Assembly (NCBI GenBank): GCA_032622095.1
Contig: CP136065.1
Coordinates: 92,699,343 to 92,763,342, forward strand
Direction: 5' to 3'
DNA: 64,000 bases
Source: Siphonodentalium dalli
Taxonomy: Eukaryota; Mollusca; Scaphopoda; Gadilida; Siphonodentaliidae
The position numbers and the translations under genes are program-made. Numbering within the stretch: the first letter of the stretch is position 1; each line of letters begins with the position of its first letter. Below, piece by piece: positions 1 through 11,069 of this stretch. The notes below the pieces were generated by a model. That model was not told the origin of the DNA. It searched no databases and saw nothing but the letters and a program-made list of their open reading frames with translations.

Positions 1-440
1 TTAATTCCCCCCAATAAATTGTTTGAAAATCAGACTACAAGAACATTTTCAACCTATTGTTGGTGTGAAATTTCCAACTAATGTTTGGGCAGGTATGAAA
101 TTTCCAACTGTTGAAAATTTTGACCAAAGTTGGGGGGGGGGGTGAGACACACCAAAACCCCCCTGTCGCCACGTCTCTGTTAGCAATTCCCTAAATCATT
201 GCATTTGGTGAAGCTGGTTCCGCCAGTTTTGATTGGTGTATACGGAGAACACGTTGTGGAAAGGGATGTACTTCAGAATGTGAGCTACAATAGTGTTTTA
301 CAATGTAAAAAACTATTAAACTTATGTTTTATTTGAACGTTGGTGAATAAATTTGCAATCAATCAATCATTTATTGAAAAAAAACCTCATGGAAACAATA
401 AGGCATGCAACATTCAAATAGAACATATATACATGGGTAT
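1..440. repeat. Left copy of a near-identical terminal direct repeat
   Basis: Positions 1-440 match 63554-64000 in the same orientation with about seven substitutions plus length changes in a G run and an A run. The unit holds GGAAATTTCC-like motifs, a long G run, and from about 345 the 3' end of a LINE ending in a GATT-type tail. Because the LINE and its 3' flank are both shared, the copies derive from duplication rather than two independent insertions. Confidence 0.9.
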
Positions 441-2275
441 TTATATAAAATAAACATACATACATATTTGTACAGTATATTCCATCATGCGTACGGTACC
501 ATATTTGGAATTTTAAGGTCAATAATATATTATAGAAGAAACCGCTAACAGATAATAATCGTTATCCACCAACATCAGTGAAAATATAGAAAATTACACT
601 TTCATTGTAGCTCTGACGACTATGACGTAACTGAATTTCTTTTGACGTCTATGACATAACTGAATTTCTTTTGACGTATATGAGACTATGACGTAAATGA
701 ATTTCTTGAATAACTATCATCGAATTGTAAAATGTTAACCATCTATAGTAGCATTACTAATATTCTCAGATATGAATGTCTTGCGGTGTGGGATTAATGC
801 CTCACATTTAATCACTACGTGACATTCGTCACCAATGCCTTTATGACAAAGCGTACATAACCTGGTATCCTTGATTGCTTTTTCCATCTGCCGTTTTCAA
901 AGGGTAATCTATGGTTTGATGTGTTCTTATCTTTACAATATATTCGGCTAAATGGAAAGGAATTCCAAAAACGTAACGGCTCAATTTTGGAAACGGCTTA
1001 ATTGATGCATGAAATGTGTCCCCGGGTTGATGTCAGTGAGCTATTTCAATCTTGGATACAATTATCTATTAACGTCGGTTTCGTTGATTTTTTATTAAAA
1101 TTTTGACAATGGTTGCTGGTATAACCATTTAAAAATAAAGCTCACTTCTTGCAATGTGGCTCAAATGAATTTCAACCATCATGTTTCATCAGAATAAGAT
1201 GGCCAGTGGGTCATCATTCATAAGGCCTGATATGTTGCATATTTCTTAGCTAATTTGTATCCATCATACCAAACGTGCCAATATTACAGGGCTCTACATT
1301 TGATTTCACTGTCGATTGGGTGTCTCCATAATTCGCCATACACTTTGATGTAATAAATTTCATATTTAGGATCATTTTACAAAATCTCAAATGTATGGTT
1401 TCAATGGATTTCCAATTTTCAAAACTCCATAATTAACTCCCGTATAAAAGAACTGGTAATACAAGTGTGTGAAAATGAATAGCATCATATCGATGGGGAG
1501 TTTTAGAATACGCACTTTATTCAAGAGGGCTTTCATACCAATGTTTCTGGTTCGCTTCAGTGTTTCGTTGCATATGTTTTCCTTAGTCGTCGCAGGTGGG
1601 TTTTCAATCATGCGTATTGTTCTGGCCTGAGTAAATGAAACATTTTGTTCTGTTTTATTTTCTGGATATTAAATTTCTTCTTTCCATTTGGGACATCTCT
1701 GTGACACAGCCGGGTGTTCACCATCGCAATTCACACAATGAACATTCTTGTGACAATCCATCGCCACTAGACTACACCATATGTCGGTCTCCTGCTTTGT
1801 TGTTGACCATGACCATAGTTCTGACATTGAAAACATCTGGTAGGATTTGGTATATATGTTATTAGCGTAACTTTTGTGTATCAAATCTTGATTGATGATG
1901 GAGGGATCTACCTTCAAATGTCAACAAATATGACCTCAAATTTCGTTTCAACGCTATGTTCCTTCTTTGTGAATATTCTTGCGGATATCACGTTTTGAAG
2001 AGCAAGTTCACTATAAATATCGGCTTCATTCGCGTCATATAAAGGTGCTGTACGTAAAACGGCTCGATTCATGTTCAATTCCTCATGATACTCACAGGCA
2101 ACAGAAACATCTCCAAGTTTATCCAATTCCGATAAATGCAATGACTGATATTTTTTTGTTACTTTCTACAAGTAGAAGTTCTCCACCAGCATTCTTAATG
2201 CATCTATAAATCGCATAAGGAGTCATCTTCAATGGTTGTCCATCTTTTCGTTCTACATATCCTCGTGCAAATAAG
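345..2275 (-). mobile_element. LINE relic: ORF1 zinc-knuckle and RT C-terminal pieces
   Basis: On the minus strand about 2270-1670 resembles a LINE ORF1: KNAGGELLLVESNKKISV, a central domain, then HCVNCDGEHPAVSQRCPKW, a typical zinc-knuckle end. About 1611-1387 gives ALLNKVRILKLPIDMM, the post-RT region, and about 875-770 gives CTLCHKGIGDECHVVIKC, the C-terminal CCHC finger. The 3' end is a GATT repeat near 350. Most of the endonuclease and RT is missing and frames are broken. The clade (jockey/CR1-like) is not decided. Confidence 0.7.
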
Positions 2276-2311
2276 TTCAGGTTGGACCTAAATATTCACA
2301 TGTGTTCACAT

Positions 2312-4385
2312 TTGATTCTGAAATAAGCCCATATATAGTAGACTTATACCCGTTATTCCGTGTTATGGCCCGGCCACAGTGAGCACGCAATATGAAGAGC
2401 TAACACATGACAAAGTCGATCTAGGTTCATAGAGCGTAATTCAGATTCAAATAATGCCGATATATGTTTATTTGTAATTTTGAAATAAGTTCAATGTGAG
2501 CTTATTATCAGGAGAACAGGCTGTTGTGTCAGCAGAGCCCGCAGTGTTTGAGCACTATTAGCGTTATGGCCCAATCAACTACCAGGATCCCATTCTCCAC
2601 TCCCTTCAGGTCACACACAACGGCAAACGAGGTGCCACAAACATGACACACTTACCCCTCGCAGGCGGATGCATGCACGTGGAATCATTACTATACCTGA
2701 AATAAGAAAGTTTCATTTAGACAGACCAGATAGTCTCCTCGTGAAAATAAGCACTTAACGGGCTAATTTTAATAAGCTCATATTGCAGCCTGTTCTACCG
2801 AAAACCCGCACATTATATACTTACAATAAAGTTTGTTTTATGTCGATAACACGATGGGGAATCACGTGGTTTCGAGTTGATGAGTACCACGCATCTGAAC
2901 TTCCGGAGGCGACAGACAACACAACGAGAAACGAAGAAAAAGGTAATAAACAAGGATATGACATGACATATTTCAAAGTATTCTGGCAGCTACGAGCATA
3001 TGCTACACCATTTTTCAAACAAGCTGATACCTCAAGTGCATGTGTTCAAATTCACATGTGTTTGTTCTAACATTCTGACCAAAAGCCGTCATTCGAAGGA
3101 TTTCCCACGACGTGTTTACTGGTGTATTCCACGAGCATTTTCTATTTTCATGCTTTCACTCTGCTTGGACCAAAAATATTGTTACTAATGTTATGTTTAC
3201 TAAAATAAAGCACACGTAGTAGGCAATAAATTGAACCCTGCTTTAAAAAAATGTATTTTTCCTTGTGAATCGTAGAAGATGGTGGGTGGACGCTCCCAAA
3301 TTTCAGGGTTTTGATTAGCAGTAGTCAGCATGTTCTCCCGAAAAACAGCACATTATCGGCTTATAAAATAACTTGTTTTTGGTAGAAATCAGCTTAGAAA
3401 TGCCTCATTTTGAGTCGGTAATATGCTGAAAATGAGAACATTTCAGTCACATTATCGACTCACAATGAGACGATTCTAAGCATATTATGTCCGGACAATG
3501 ACACACATAATCTAACTCACAACTTTTCAGGTGTAAACTGTTTAACATGTATTTTCACTGTGGCCCGTACCATATAACGAAATAACGGATAAGAGTCCAT
3601 CATCTGCTTATTTCAGAATAATCAAATAATCACATTATAGGTCGATTATGAGCGTATTTATACGAGGATATGTTGCAGTAGCACTAGCCGATGCTGCTTC
3701 GGTTTGTGATGTGCTTTGAACTACAATGAAATTTGAACAGAATTAAGTTCCAAATTAATAATATGGAATGCATTTTCCACATCAGATTCCTGGAAGTTAA
3801 CATGTTTATTTATAGTTAATAATCTATACATTACAAACGTCTCTTTTTTGGCTTTTTTAAGAACAAAAAGTCAAATTCTGACAACAATTTTATGATGACC
3901 TGATTGTTCATAAAGGTGAGCAATGCACTCACTAAATATCAAGAGATTCTTTTGATTGTTAGTTATCATTTGGACAATGAAAATATGATTTATAAGGCGA
4001 ACTGATGCATATAAGTCGGTCATAAATCATTGAACCATGACAAAATTCGAACTTGACCTGTTTTTACTGATCTGTAAACCATTGACCGAATATCAAGTCA
4101 TTTTGTTAAACATTGCTCATGTTATGATCCGGACACCCAAACATTTATTATTTCTGAGCCGCAAAACGGACGCTCTATATGAACGTAAATGGGGCACGAA
4201 CACGGTCGTATATGAGCGTATTCATATTACACATAATATCGTATTGGGCGTATTTTATGCCACTTTTTTCATCATCACGACTTACCATATTGACGTTCTT
4301 TATATAATGTGGTTTCACTGCGGCCCGCGCCATTCAACGGAGTAAGCGGTATACGCTAATTATGGACTTATTTCAGAATCTACTG
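2312..4385. repeat. AT-rich element with diverged inverted ends
   Basis: The left end (GATTCTGAAATAAGCCCAT... to GGCCCGGCCACAGTGAG, 2310-2385) recurs inverted at 4316-4385 and again at about 3545-3615. Roughly 70 % of positions agree by eye. The interior has no coding frame I can support. It may be a degraded DNA transposon or a cluster of one repeat family. Confidence 0.45.
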
Positions 4386-5018
4386 TTTTCGTGCCTCATT
4401 TACATTCATATAGAGCGTAATTCAGGTTCAATATTAAGCTATTTGCATGAGGATATGTTGCAATATGAGCTTGTGTTCTATGAACTATATACTGTATCAG
4501 ATTAAACCCGTACATACATGTACTCCTACTATTGTACATTGTGTGTTTACCTGCCCGTTTGTTGTCTATATATAGGTGTAGCAAAGGAATCTTTATGCGG
4601 AACCGAGGCCGGATATTCATTAACACCCATCGGGTGTATACCGGTGGCCAAATATTAGAATCATGTGGGCCGATGCGCCGATGGGACTTTTATAAATAGA
4701 AAATAGTTTTTTTCCGGTTTATTTATTTAAAAGTCGAACTGCGCGATCAGGAGGCCGGTCACCGGTAAAAGGTGTAGTTGGGAATTTCAATTTCGTTTAT
4801 TTTCCTTTACATTATTATGTCAATAATGTTGATTTTTGATTTGTGACAAGCTATGTCAATTACCAATAAAAGAAATTTAAAAGATAATTTGTAAGTCTTA
4901 TATTTCAACTTGTATAGATATTTTTCTTTCTGCAGCCCACTGATGGTTGTGGTCGGAGACGGCCGAGTCGGCTGCCGGTTCGTTAATTAGGTGCTGGTTG
5001 TTAATGTTATTTTAACGG

Positions 5019-5235
5019 AATTCTGAGTTGGTCATTCGCGAAACCAATATATTTTATATTCTATAATTAAAATCATGGGTATATAATATATGATCTTGTT
5101 TATGGATATTGTAGGAAGTCTAATCTGGCGTGTCAAATTGAGCTATAGCGATGGGATTTCTCGCAGGACAACACATTTCGGGGTTTCGTGGGTGTTCATC
5201 CGCTGGATATCTTATAGTTGCAGTATGTAACAATT
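5019..5235 (+). pseudogene. Decayed upstream copy of the C-type-lectin first exon
   Basis: The stretch before the intact exon (CGGAATT...AACCAATATATTTTATATT) recurs about 400 bp upstream, followed by ATGGGTATATAA, so the start codon is kept but a stop follows after two codons. Further on, one frame reads FRGCSSAGYLIVA before a GTATGT donor-like site, resembling the end of the first C-type lectin block. Tandem duplication of the promoter plus exon with loss of one copy is the simplest reading. Confidence 0.45.
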
Positions 5236-5476
5236 ATGACCGCGTTAATTGCTTTCGATGTTTAGGTATGGACAATGGCTGGACCATGCACTCTTGGCGG
5301 GAACACAATACCTCCGATTTTTGATCCGCATTTAGAAGCTTTCTGGTGTGGTGAATGAGAAACCTGCAGTAATAAGCCGTAGTTGTTTGTAATAATTCGA
5401 AGGATTAGTTGTTTCAACGGAATTTTGAGGCGGTGAATTCATGTAACCAATATATTTTATATTATAATTTATATTT

Positions 5477-5684
5477 ATGGCTAATAATATGATCTTGAGG
5501 GCGTTACCAGTTCTGATTATAGTTTTCTTGTATGAGGTGTCCATTGGAATCTGTTATCGAATAGGACTGGATGACGGCGGATGGGACGACCATAATTCAT
5601 TCTGCCAATCTGAAGGAAGTCACTTCCTACTAATAGAAAATTCAGGCGTCAACCAATGGTTTAGATCAGAACTAGCTAAAGCAG
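5477..5684 (+). CDS. First exon of a C-type-lectin-like secreted protein (partial)
   Basis: The exon encodes a signal peptide (LRALPVLIIVFLYEVSIG) followed directly by ICYRIGLDDGGWDDHNSFC and SEGSHFLLIENSGVNQWF, which matches the first conserved block of C-type lectin domains (CY...W..A...C...G..L..I). An in-frame TAA lies four codons before the ATG. The exon ends AAAGCAG then GTAATT, a good donor in phase 1. No second exon with the WIG or QP(N/E)xxxxxEDC motifs was recognised before 17 kb, so the gene is either long, extends through unrecognised exons, or is broken. Sugar or microbe binding is known of the family but cannot be tested here since the binding residues sit in later exons. Confidence 0.65.
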
Positions 5685-5807
5685 GTAATTTGTTTTTGTA
5701 AATATTGTCAACCAGTGGTTTAGTATATAACTAGCTAATTACGCTATTTGTTATTGTAAATAGTGTCAACCAATGATTTAGTGCAGAACTAGTGCGATAG
5801 GTTAGGA
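5649..5807 (+). repeat. Tandem triplication across a splice donor
   Basis: About 57 bp beginning GTCAACCAATGGTTTAG and running through the donor of the lectin exon is repeated three times, at 5649, about 5707 and 5765. Copies 2 and 3 have lost the GCAG|GT junction, so only the first donor remains usable. Confidence 0.75.
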
Positions 5808-5973
5808 CTTCACGTTGTGGTTAACCACGGAAGAACGACGATCGGCGAGTAGTTTCTAGATTTGTAATCATCACAACTTCATGTAAAAATTATCAGCGAC
5901 ATGGTTCCCGTTAGCACCTGGTGGTAAGCTTCTGAGTGTATCGTTAGATATCACATCGAGCGGTAGCATATTA

Positions 5974-6186
5974 CAGTAATGCCCAAAGTAATTGACCACT
6001 TAACCACAGCAGAATTATGGGTAATTGTTCAGGATTTAGTCGGAAATGTGGCTTGTTGCCATTCGCCGGAAAGCTCTCGGTGAGAGCTTTCCGATGAATG
6101 GCAACAAGCCATATTTCCGACTAAATCCTGAAAAATTACCCATAATTCTGCTGTGGTTAAGTGGTCAATTACTTTGGGCATTACTG
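5974..6186. mobile_element. TA-flanked foldback MITE, family 1 (213 bp)
   Basis: Two arms of about 100 bp are nearly perfect inverted copies, starting CAGTAATGCCC and flanked by TA on both sides. The CAGT start and TA target are typical of Tc1/mariner-pogo derived MITEs. A shorter relative sits at 29948-30113. Confidence 0.85.
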
Positions 6187-6247
6187 TAGTTCTTAGACGA
6201 CGATAGGGACTCGATTTGGCTAGAAACTGTCCAGGCTTATATATTAA

Positions 6248-6763
6248 AGGCACGAGCGGCGTTGGTTGCATAAATACTTATATTTGTTCAAATCGCCATC
6301 AACGGAAGGAATATTAAACTATATATATTTATATATATTTGTTCATATGCCAAACATAATCATCGCGTAAATAGTATATTGTCGTCAAGACGTACAATGG
6401 TGTACGTAAACAAGAACATTCTCGTGCTGCAGAAGTTTTGCTTCTGTTTACATAACACAGCGCAATTCTATTGTTTAATCACACACAAATTATATAAAAT
6501 TATTTATTATTTCCTTATCAGGAAAACAGTAACAAATAACGCTCTTTATGTTCACCATATCCGGATCTAAATAAAAGCCAGGTTCTATAACGTTTTTTTG
6601 CTTCTGTTTACATAACAAAGTAAACACATTTGACAACAACATACTGTTTATGCCATATTTCTGATTGGTATAAGAACAAGGTTTGTTTATATTTTACTAT
6701 TCTTTCTGTTTATGGCGGATATTTAAATATTTTAACAGCATACCGACCGCCAACGCCGCCCTT
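6248..6763. mobile_element. TTAA-type MITE (about 516 bp)
   Basis: The left end TTAA|AGGCACGAGCGGCGTTGG is matched by CCAACGCCGCCCT at the right, where the target copy has decayed to TATC. Interior blocks such as CGCTCTTTATGTT and TTACATAACA recur at 26910-27399, showing a second family member. Confidence 0.55.
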
Positions 6764-6779
6764 ATCTTTCAAGTACTGG

Positions 6780-7295
6780 TTTAGTTATGAAAAGTAATGA
6801 CGTTTGTAATAGTTTCTAGCTGTCAGCTAGAAAGTAGTCACTAAGTATTAATATAGTAATAACGTGAAATAGTGCAATTCTAGTACTTTAAACACTGGAT
6901 ATTACAACTGCACCGAGGAACACTTCGACATTTAATATATTTCGCATGTGAACCGATGTCGCGATCATCACACCACTCTGTTGGTTCGTCTGTCCTAGCT
7001 AACTCTGGAATCCATGCAATTTAGTGCATCGTCAGTTATAATCTGATGGAATAATGTACCAGTAATGTGGACGGGGCGCGCAGCATTATGTTACGCTAGT
7101 TACATAAACATGACTAATGGTGGAAAACAGCTACAACGACTTGTTACCACCAGACAATAATAGCTGCATTTTGAATTAAATAGTATTTAAACCGAGTTCA
7201 TTGCACTTATAATACGATTGTAATTTGTATTCTCGATGAGCTAGAGCGATACCCCTCGATCAGCATGAGGCTCAAATCCTTGATCACACCACACT
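6780..7295. other. No feature recognised
   Basis: AT-rich sequence. A weak tRNA-like B-box (GGCTCAAATCC) near 7270 hints at an old SINE but no A box or tail convinces. Confidence 0.4.
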
Positions 7296-7299
7296 ATTA

Positions 7300-8878
7300 A
7301 GTAAGTAAGTAATGCTTTATTCCCAGCCAATTGGTAATATGGTACATGAGAAAAACATATAATACACTATGTACAAATGAGAACGCTCCGGTCCAAATAT
7401 TTGAAAATACACATGCAAACAGTAAATACTGAAAAACAATCATCACACCCAATATATAACAACAATTATGCATACACACACACATACAATTATATATATT
7501 GCGTGAAACTATCTGTACTTCCTTAAATAATTACAACATAAAAAAAGGACTGTTAAATGTATAGCAGAACTTTCGCTTATAAGAATATGAGACTATTAAA
7601 TGCATTTTAATAGAAATTTGAAAGCAAATTATTCAACATTTATAAAAATGCAATTAGGTTTCGTTCTATTAAATTTTGTTGTATATATTAATATCTGCGT
7701 GAGTTATGTGGGAGAAAAACCAAAAACCAAAAAAAAACAAACAAACAAACAAACAGTTGGAACCGTTATCGAATTTTGTTCAATCCAATTTTGATGAAAG
7801 TCGACAGTTTGCGGAGCTTTATCGTGGCGTCAGAGTTCAATAAATTGTAGAAAGTGTCTCTCGATGGGCTAGTCAATTGCCATTTGTCGAAGTATTTAGC
7901 TCTAAGCTCATTTAATTCTGGACAGACCATTACAACATGAAATTCATCGCACATGGTGGCACCGCATAGTTTACATGAGCTATCTGGTGACTTCCCTTTT
8001 GATTTGGTCTCAGATCTAGACCATTTCATAGTTTCCACACCCAACCTGTGATTCGTTGTACGCATTCGCTGTATAGGAATAATAACATTGAAGGGAAGTT
8101 CAATATAATAACGATTAAGTGATGGGGATTCCTTCAACATACGATAGAATACGTGAGGATTTCGATATGTCATTATTCCATTGACATAACAATTGGTTCA
8201 GTAGTTTACCATGTATAGCTTGAAGCATACCATTTGTGACTGTGACTGTGTTTTCCAGCTAACCTCGCAATCTGCGCGGACAAAAATATCTTTCATGGTA
8301 TTTATATATCGTATATCTTTGCCTCCATCTTTAATAGCTAATATTAGCTTGTAGAGAGTAAGTGGCAAGCATGTCTCTTTCTCCAGTAAACGACCCCAGT
8401 ATGCGATCATTCTCTTTTCAATTTCGATACGCAAGGGCCATCTTCCCAGTTCACCATATACGATAAAATTTGGTGTGCTCATCTTCATGTTTGTCAAAAG
8501 CTTGCAAAATTTTAGGTGAACGGCTTCAATAGCACGGGTATTTTCAAAGCCCCATATTTCGCACCCATACAATAAAATAGGTTGTATAAGGTAGTCAAAT
8601 AGTTTTAGCGCCAAATCTACAGGAATTTGGAGATTTCTCACCTTGGACAGAAGTCCGTACATAGCTTTTGTCGATTTAATTTTTATCGACTTGATTGCTT
8701 GGCAAAATCGGCCATTATAAAATAACACAATGCCCAAATAAGGAAAGCGCTCAACTATTTCCAGTTTATCATTAGATAGTGTGAATGTTGGAGAGGATCT
8801 AACTTTTTTGTTACTGAAAATCATTATCTTGCGATAATTTGCCCAAACGTCTATGTATATATGGACCCCATCCAAGTC
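7300..8878 (-). mobile_element. 5'-truncated LINE: RT C-terminal region, CCHC finger, 3' tail
   Basis: Minus-strand translation gives LEIVERFPYLGIVLFYNG, then SKVRNLQIPVDLALKLFDYL and PILLYGCEIWGFEN, the conserved region after the RT palm, then TPNFIVYGELGRWPL. A later segment reads CKLCGATMCDEFHVVMVCP, the same C-terminal finger as the 1 kb copy. An in-frame TGA at 8200-8198 and likely frameshifts around it break the frame. The 3' UTR runs to a TTAC-repeat tail near 7300; the 5' truncation is near 8878. Non-LTR reverse transcription by target priming commonly leaves such 5' truncations. Confidence 0.8.
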
Positions 8879-8879
8879 T

Positions 8880-10782
8880 GAATTTAAAACTTACCTAATA
8901 AGCACACGATTGCATAGCGAAAGATACTTATTAAGGTTTCACGATTATATAGCGATTGATGTCAAATCGGGATCACGCGTGCAAAACGATGTTAGGATTA
9001 TATATTTTTTAAATGAGTATACTGATTTAATCAGAAGGGCGATAACCCGCTATGTAACGTACGTTTGACTAAATAACATAGATAAAAACACTTTAAGGGT
9101 CAGATGCACGTTTGCCCAAAATATGGCTGAAATCATTGAAAACATCACTGTTGTATGAGCCAAAAAACAACAATGGAAAAATGAAAAATGCATAGCAACC
9201 AGATTTCGTATTGCTCAGCTTTATACATAGAATGTGTTGGTGAATTGTTATAGTATGCTGGACATGTGGTTTCCTTTAAAAAGCACTTTGGTTTGACAAA
9301 TGTGGGAAATATTTTGGAAAAATAGCATGTCTGAGAGCCTTTAAATAACTAACAATATTGGACCAGAGAATGGACCATGGTGTGCTATGGTATCTGGTTT
9401 ACATGAGAGGAGCCATATTTTGTTCATAAAATGAGCTGCTTCGCCATCAGAGACGGATTCCAAGATGACGACAATCTGCTCTAGCAATGGCCGGATTAGC
9501 CGCCATTGGAAAACGTAAGTCAAAATTTATTCTGTTCGTTTGCGGACTAAAAAGGCAAATATCACAATATTCGTACCCGATCAGCACCCGATCTCCAAGG
9601 GGTTATCTGTATAACTATCAGGAGAAGTCATATTGACATTACTGACTTCCAATTTAGCTACTTTTATTGAAAAAAAGAAGAAAACATTTGATGGAAATTT
9701 AAAAGTAAAATATTAACTTTCGCTCATCTATCGAAAATAAGCTTGATATCATTGCGACAATATTAAAAAGATATAATTCATCTCTTAAAAGTATCAAAAT
9801 TGCACATAGTTAGTAATTTTTATGTTTAGTTACATCAGTTTTCCCACATAATAAGATAATATACGTTTTCTGTGTATAATACGGGGAACTATATATTGCG
9901 GCATACTAAAGTGAGTTATGAAACCATTTCCGGTAATTGGAGAATTCGTAAAACCGAAAGTTGATTTTCTCTTCAAATTTGTGAAATTACGCATTGCATA
10001 ATGTCCGATCGCTCTCAATGACGACCCATATTTAAGGAAGAGTAATTGGGAACGTGTCGGTACTGGTGGTTCCAACGATCGCATGAATGATTTTATACTT
10101 TGGCGTAAGTTTGATAAATTTTCGTCGACTTGAAATATTGTTTACAAAATGGCTGACCGACATCAATTTCACACGCTCTTATATTTTTAACAAAAAAACG
10201 TACAACACACAAAGTTTGAAACGCTAGTCATATATATGTTATTTTTATCATAATAATCATGGTTGACATGTATTTTTTCTTGGGCTATTTCTCATAAAAA
10301 AATGAATCATGTTGCCAAGTTCTGGTCACATGCTATTTTGTATAGCTGACCAGTGGACACACCACAATTATTATATATATTTTTTTACAATTTGGAGGCG
10401 TAAACGTCGAGAAATTTTGTCCTATTTTGGTTGTAATCAATTACAATAGTTGATTTTATAATACTAGCAAGTGCCTAATAATCGTGTCGTTACTTTAGTA
10501 ATCGATGGGGTTCAGGAACTTCAGGCTGAAGTGAAAGTTAAATAATAATTATAATATTAATAGTGTCAGTTCACATGGCAATTTCACTCTGTCTCAATGC
10601 CAAATAATACAAGTGATCATTGAGAAGTTTTTCCAAATTAATAATCATGTTGACACTATACCAGGCACCCGAATGACCTGATAGTTATTCAACTATACAA
10701 GTTGAATATGTATATGTATTACGGTTTCATGGATCTTCAAATAAAAACAAGGGAAATAATTCAATAACAAATACCATATATA
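8880..10782. other. No gene recognised
   Basis: AT-rich sequence between the truncated LINE and the repeats near 10.8 kb. Short open frames have no family resemblance or codon pattern that I can support. Confidence 0.5.
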
Positions 10783-10862
10783 TGACTTAACTAGATCATG
10801 CCATGAATCGCTACGTATGGGCATACTAGTAGCCAGATTAGAGATTCATGGCATGATCTATT
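10783..10862. repeat. Small foldback repeat
   Basis: TAGATCATGCCATGAATC is matched by its reverse complement about 40 bp later, giving a hairpin with 18-bp arms. It is AT-flanked and may be a minimal MITE. Confidence 0.6.
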
Positions 10863-10931
10863 AGTAACACCACACAAATGATGCATGTGGCATGAATCAA
10901 ATTTTATCCGAAGCCTGTTCATTTACCGGTA

Positions 10932-11066
10932 TTATAATAATATTATTACACTTCAATGTCACATTGTGGCTGCATTTTCAAGGATCTCATAACTTGTTTT
11001 ATAATAATATTATTACACTTCAATGTCACATTGTGGCTGCATTTTCATGGATCTCATAACTTGTGC
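10932..11066 (+). repeat. Tandem duplication, about 67-bp unit, two copies
   Basis: The block TTATAATAATATTATTACAC through ATCTCATAACTTGT occurs twice back to back with only two or three differences, indicating a recent event. Confidence 0.85.
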
Positions 11067-11069
11067 ATA

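Noticed and set aside
7210-7290. tRNA-like stretch with a B-box match
   Set aside because: No convincing A box or cloverleaf could be drawn; at best an old SINE head.
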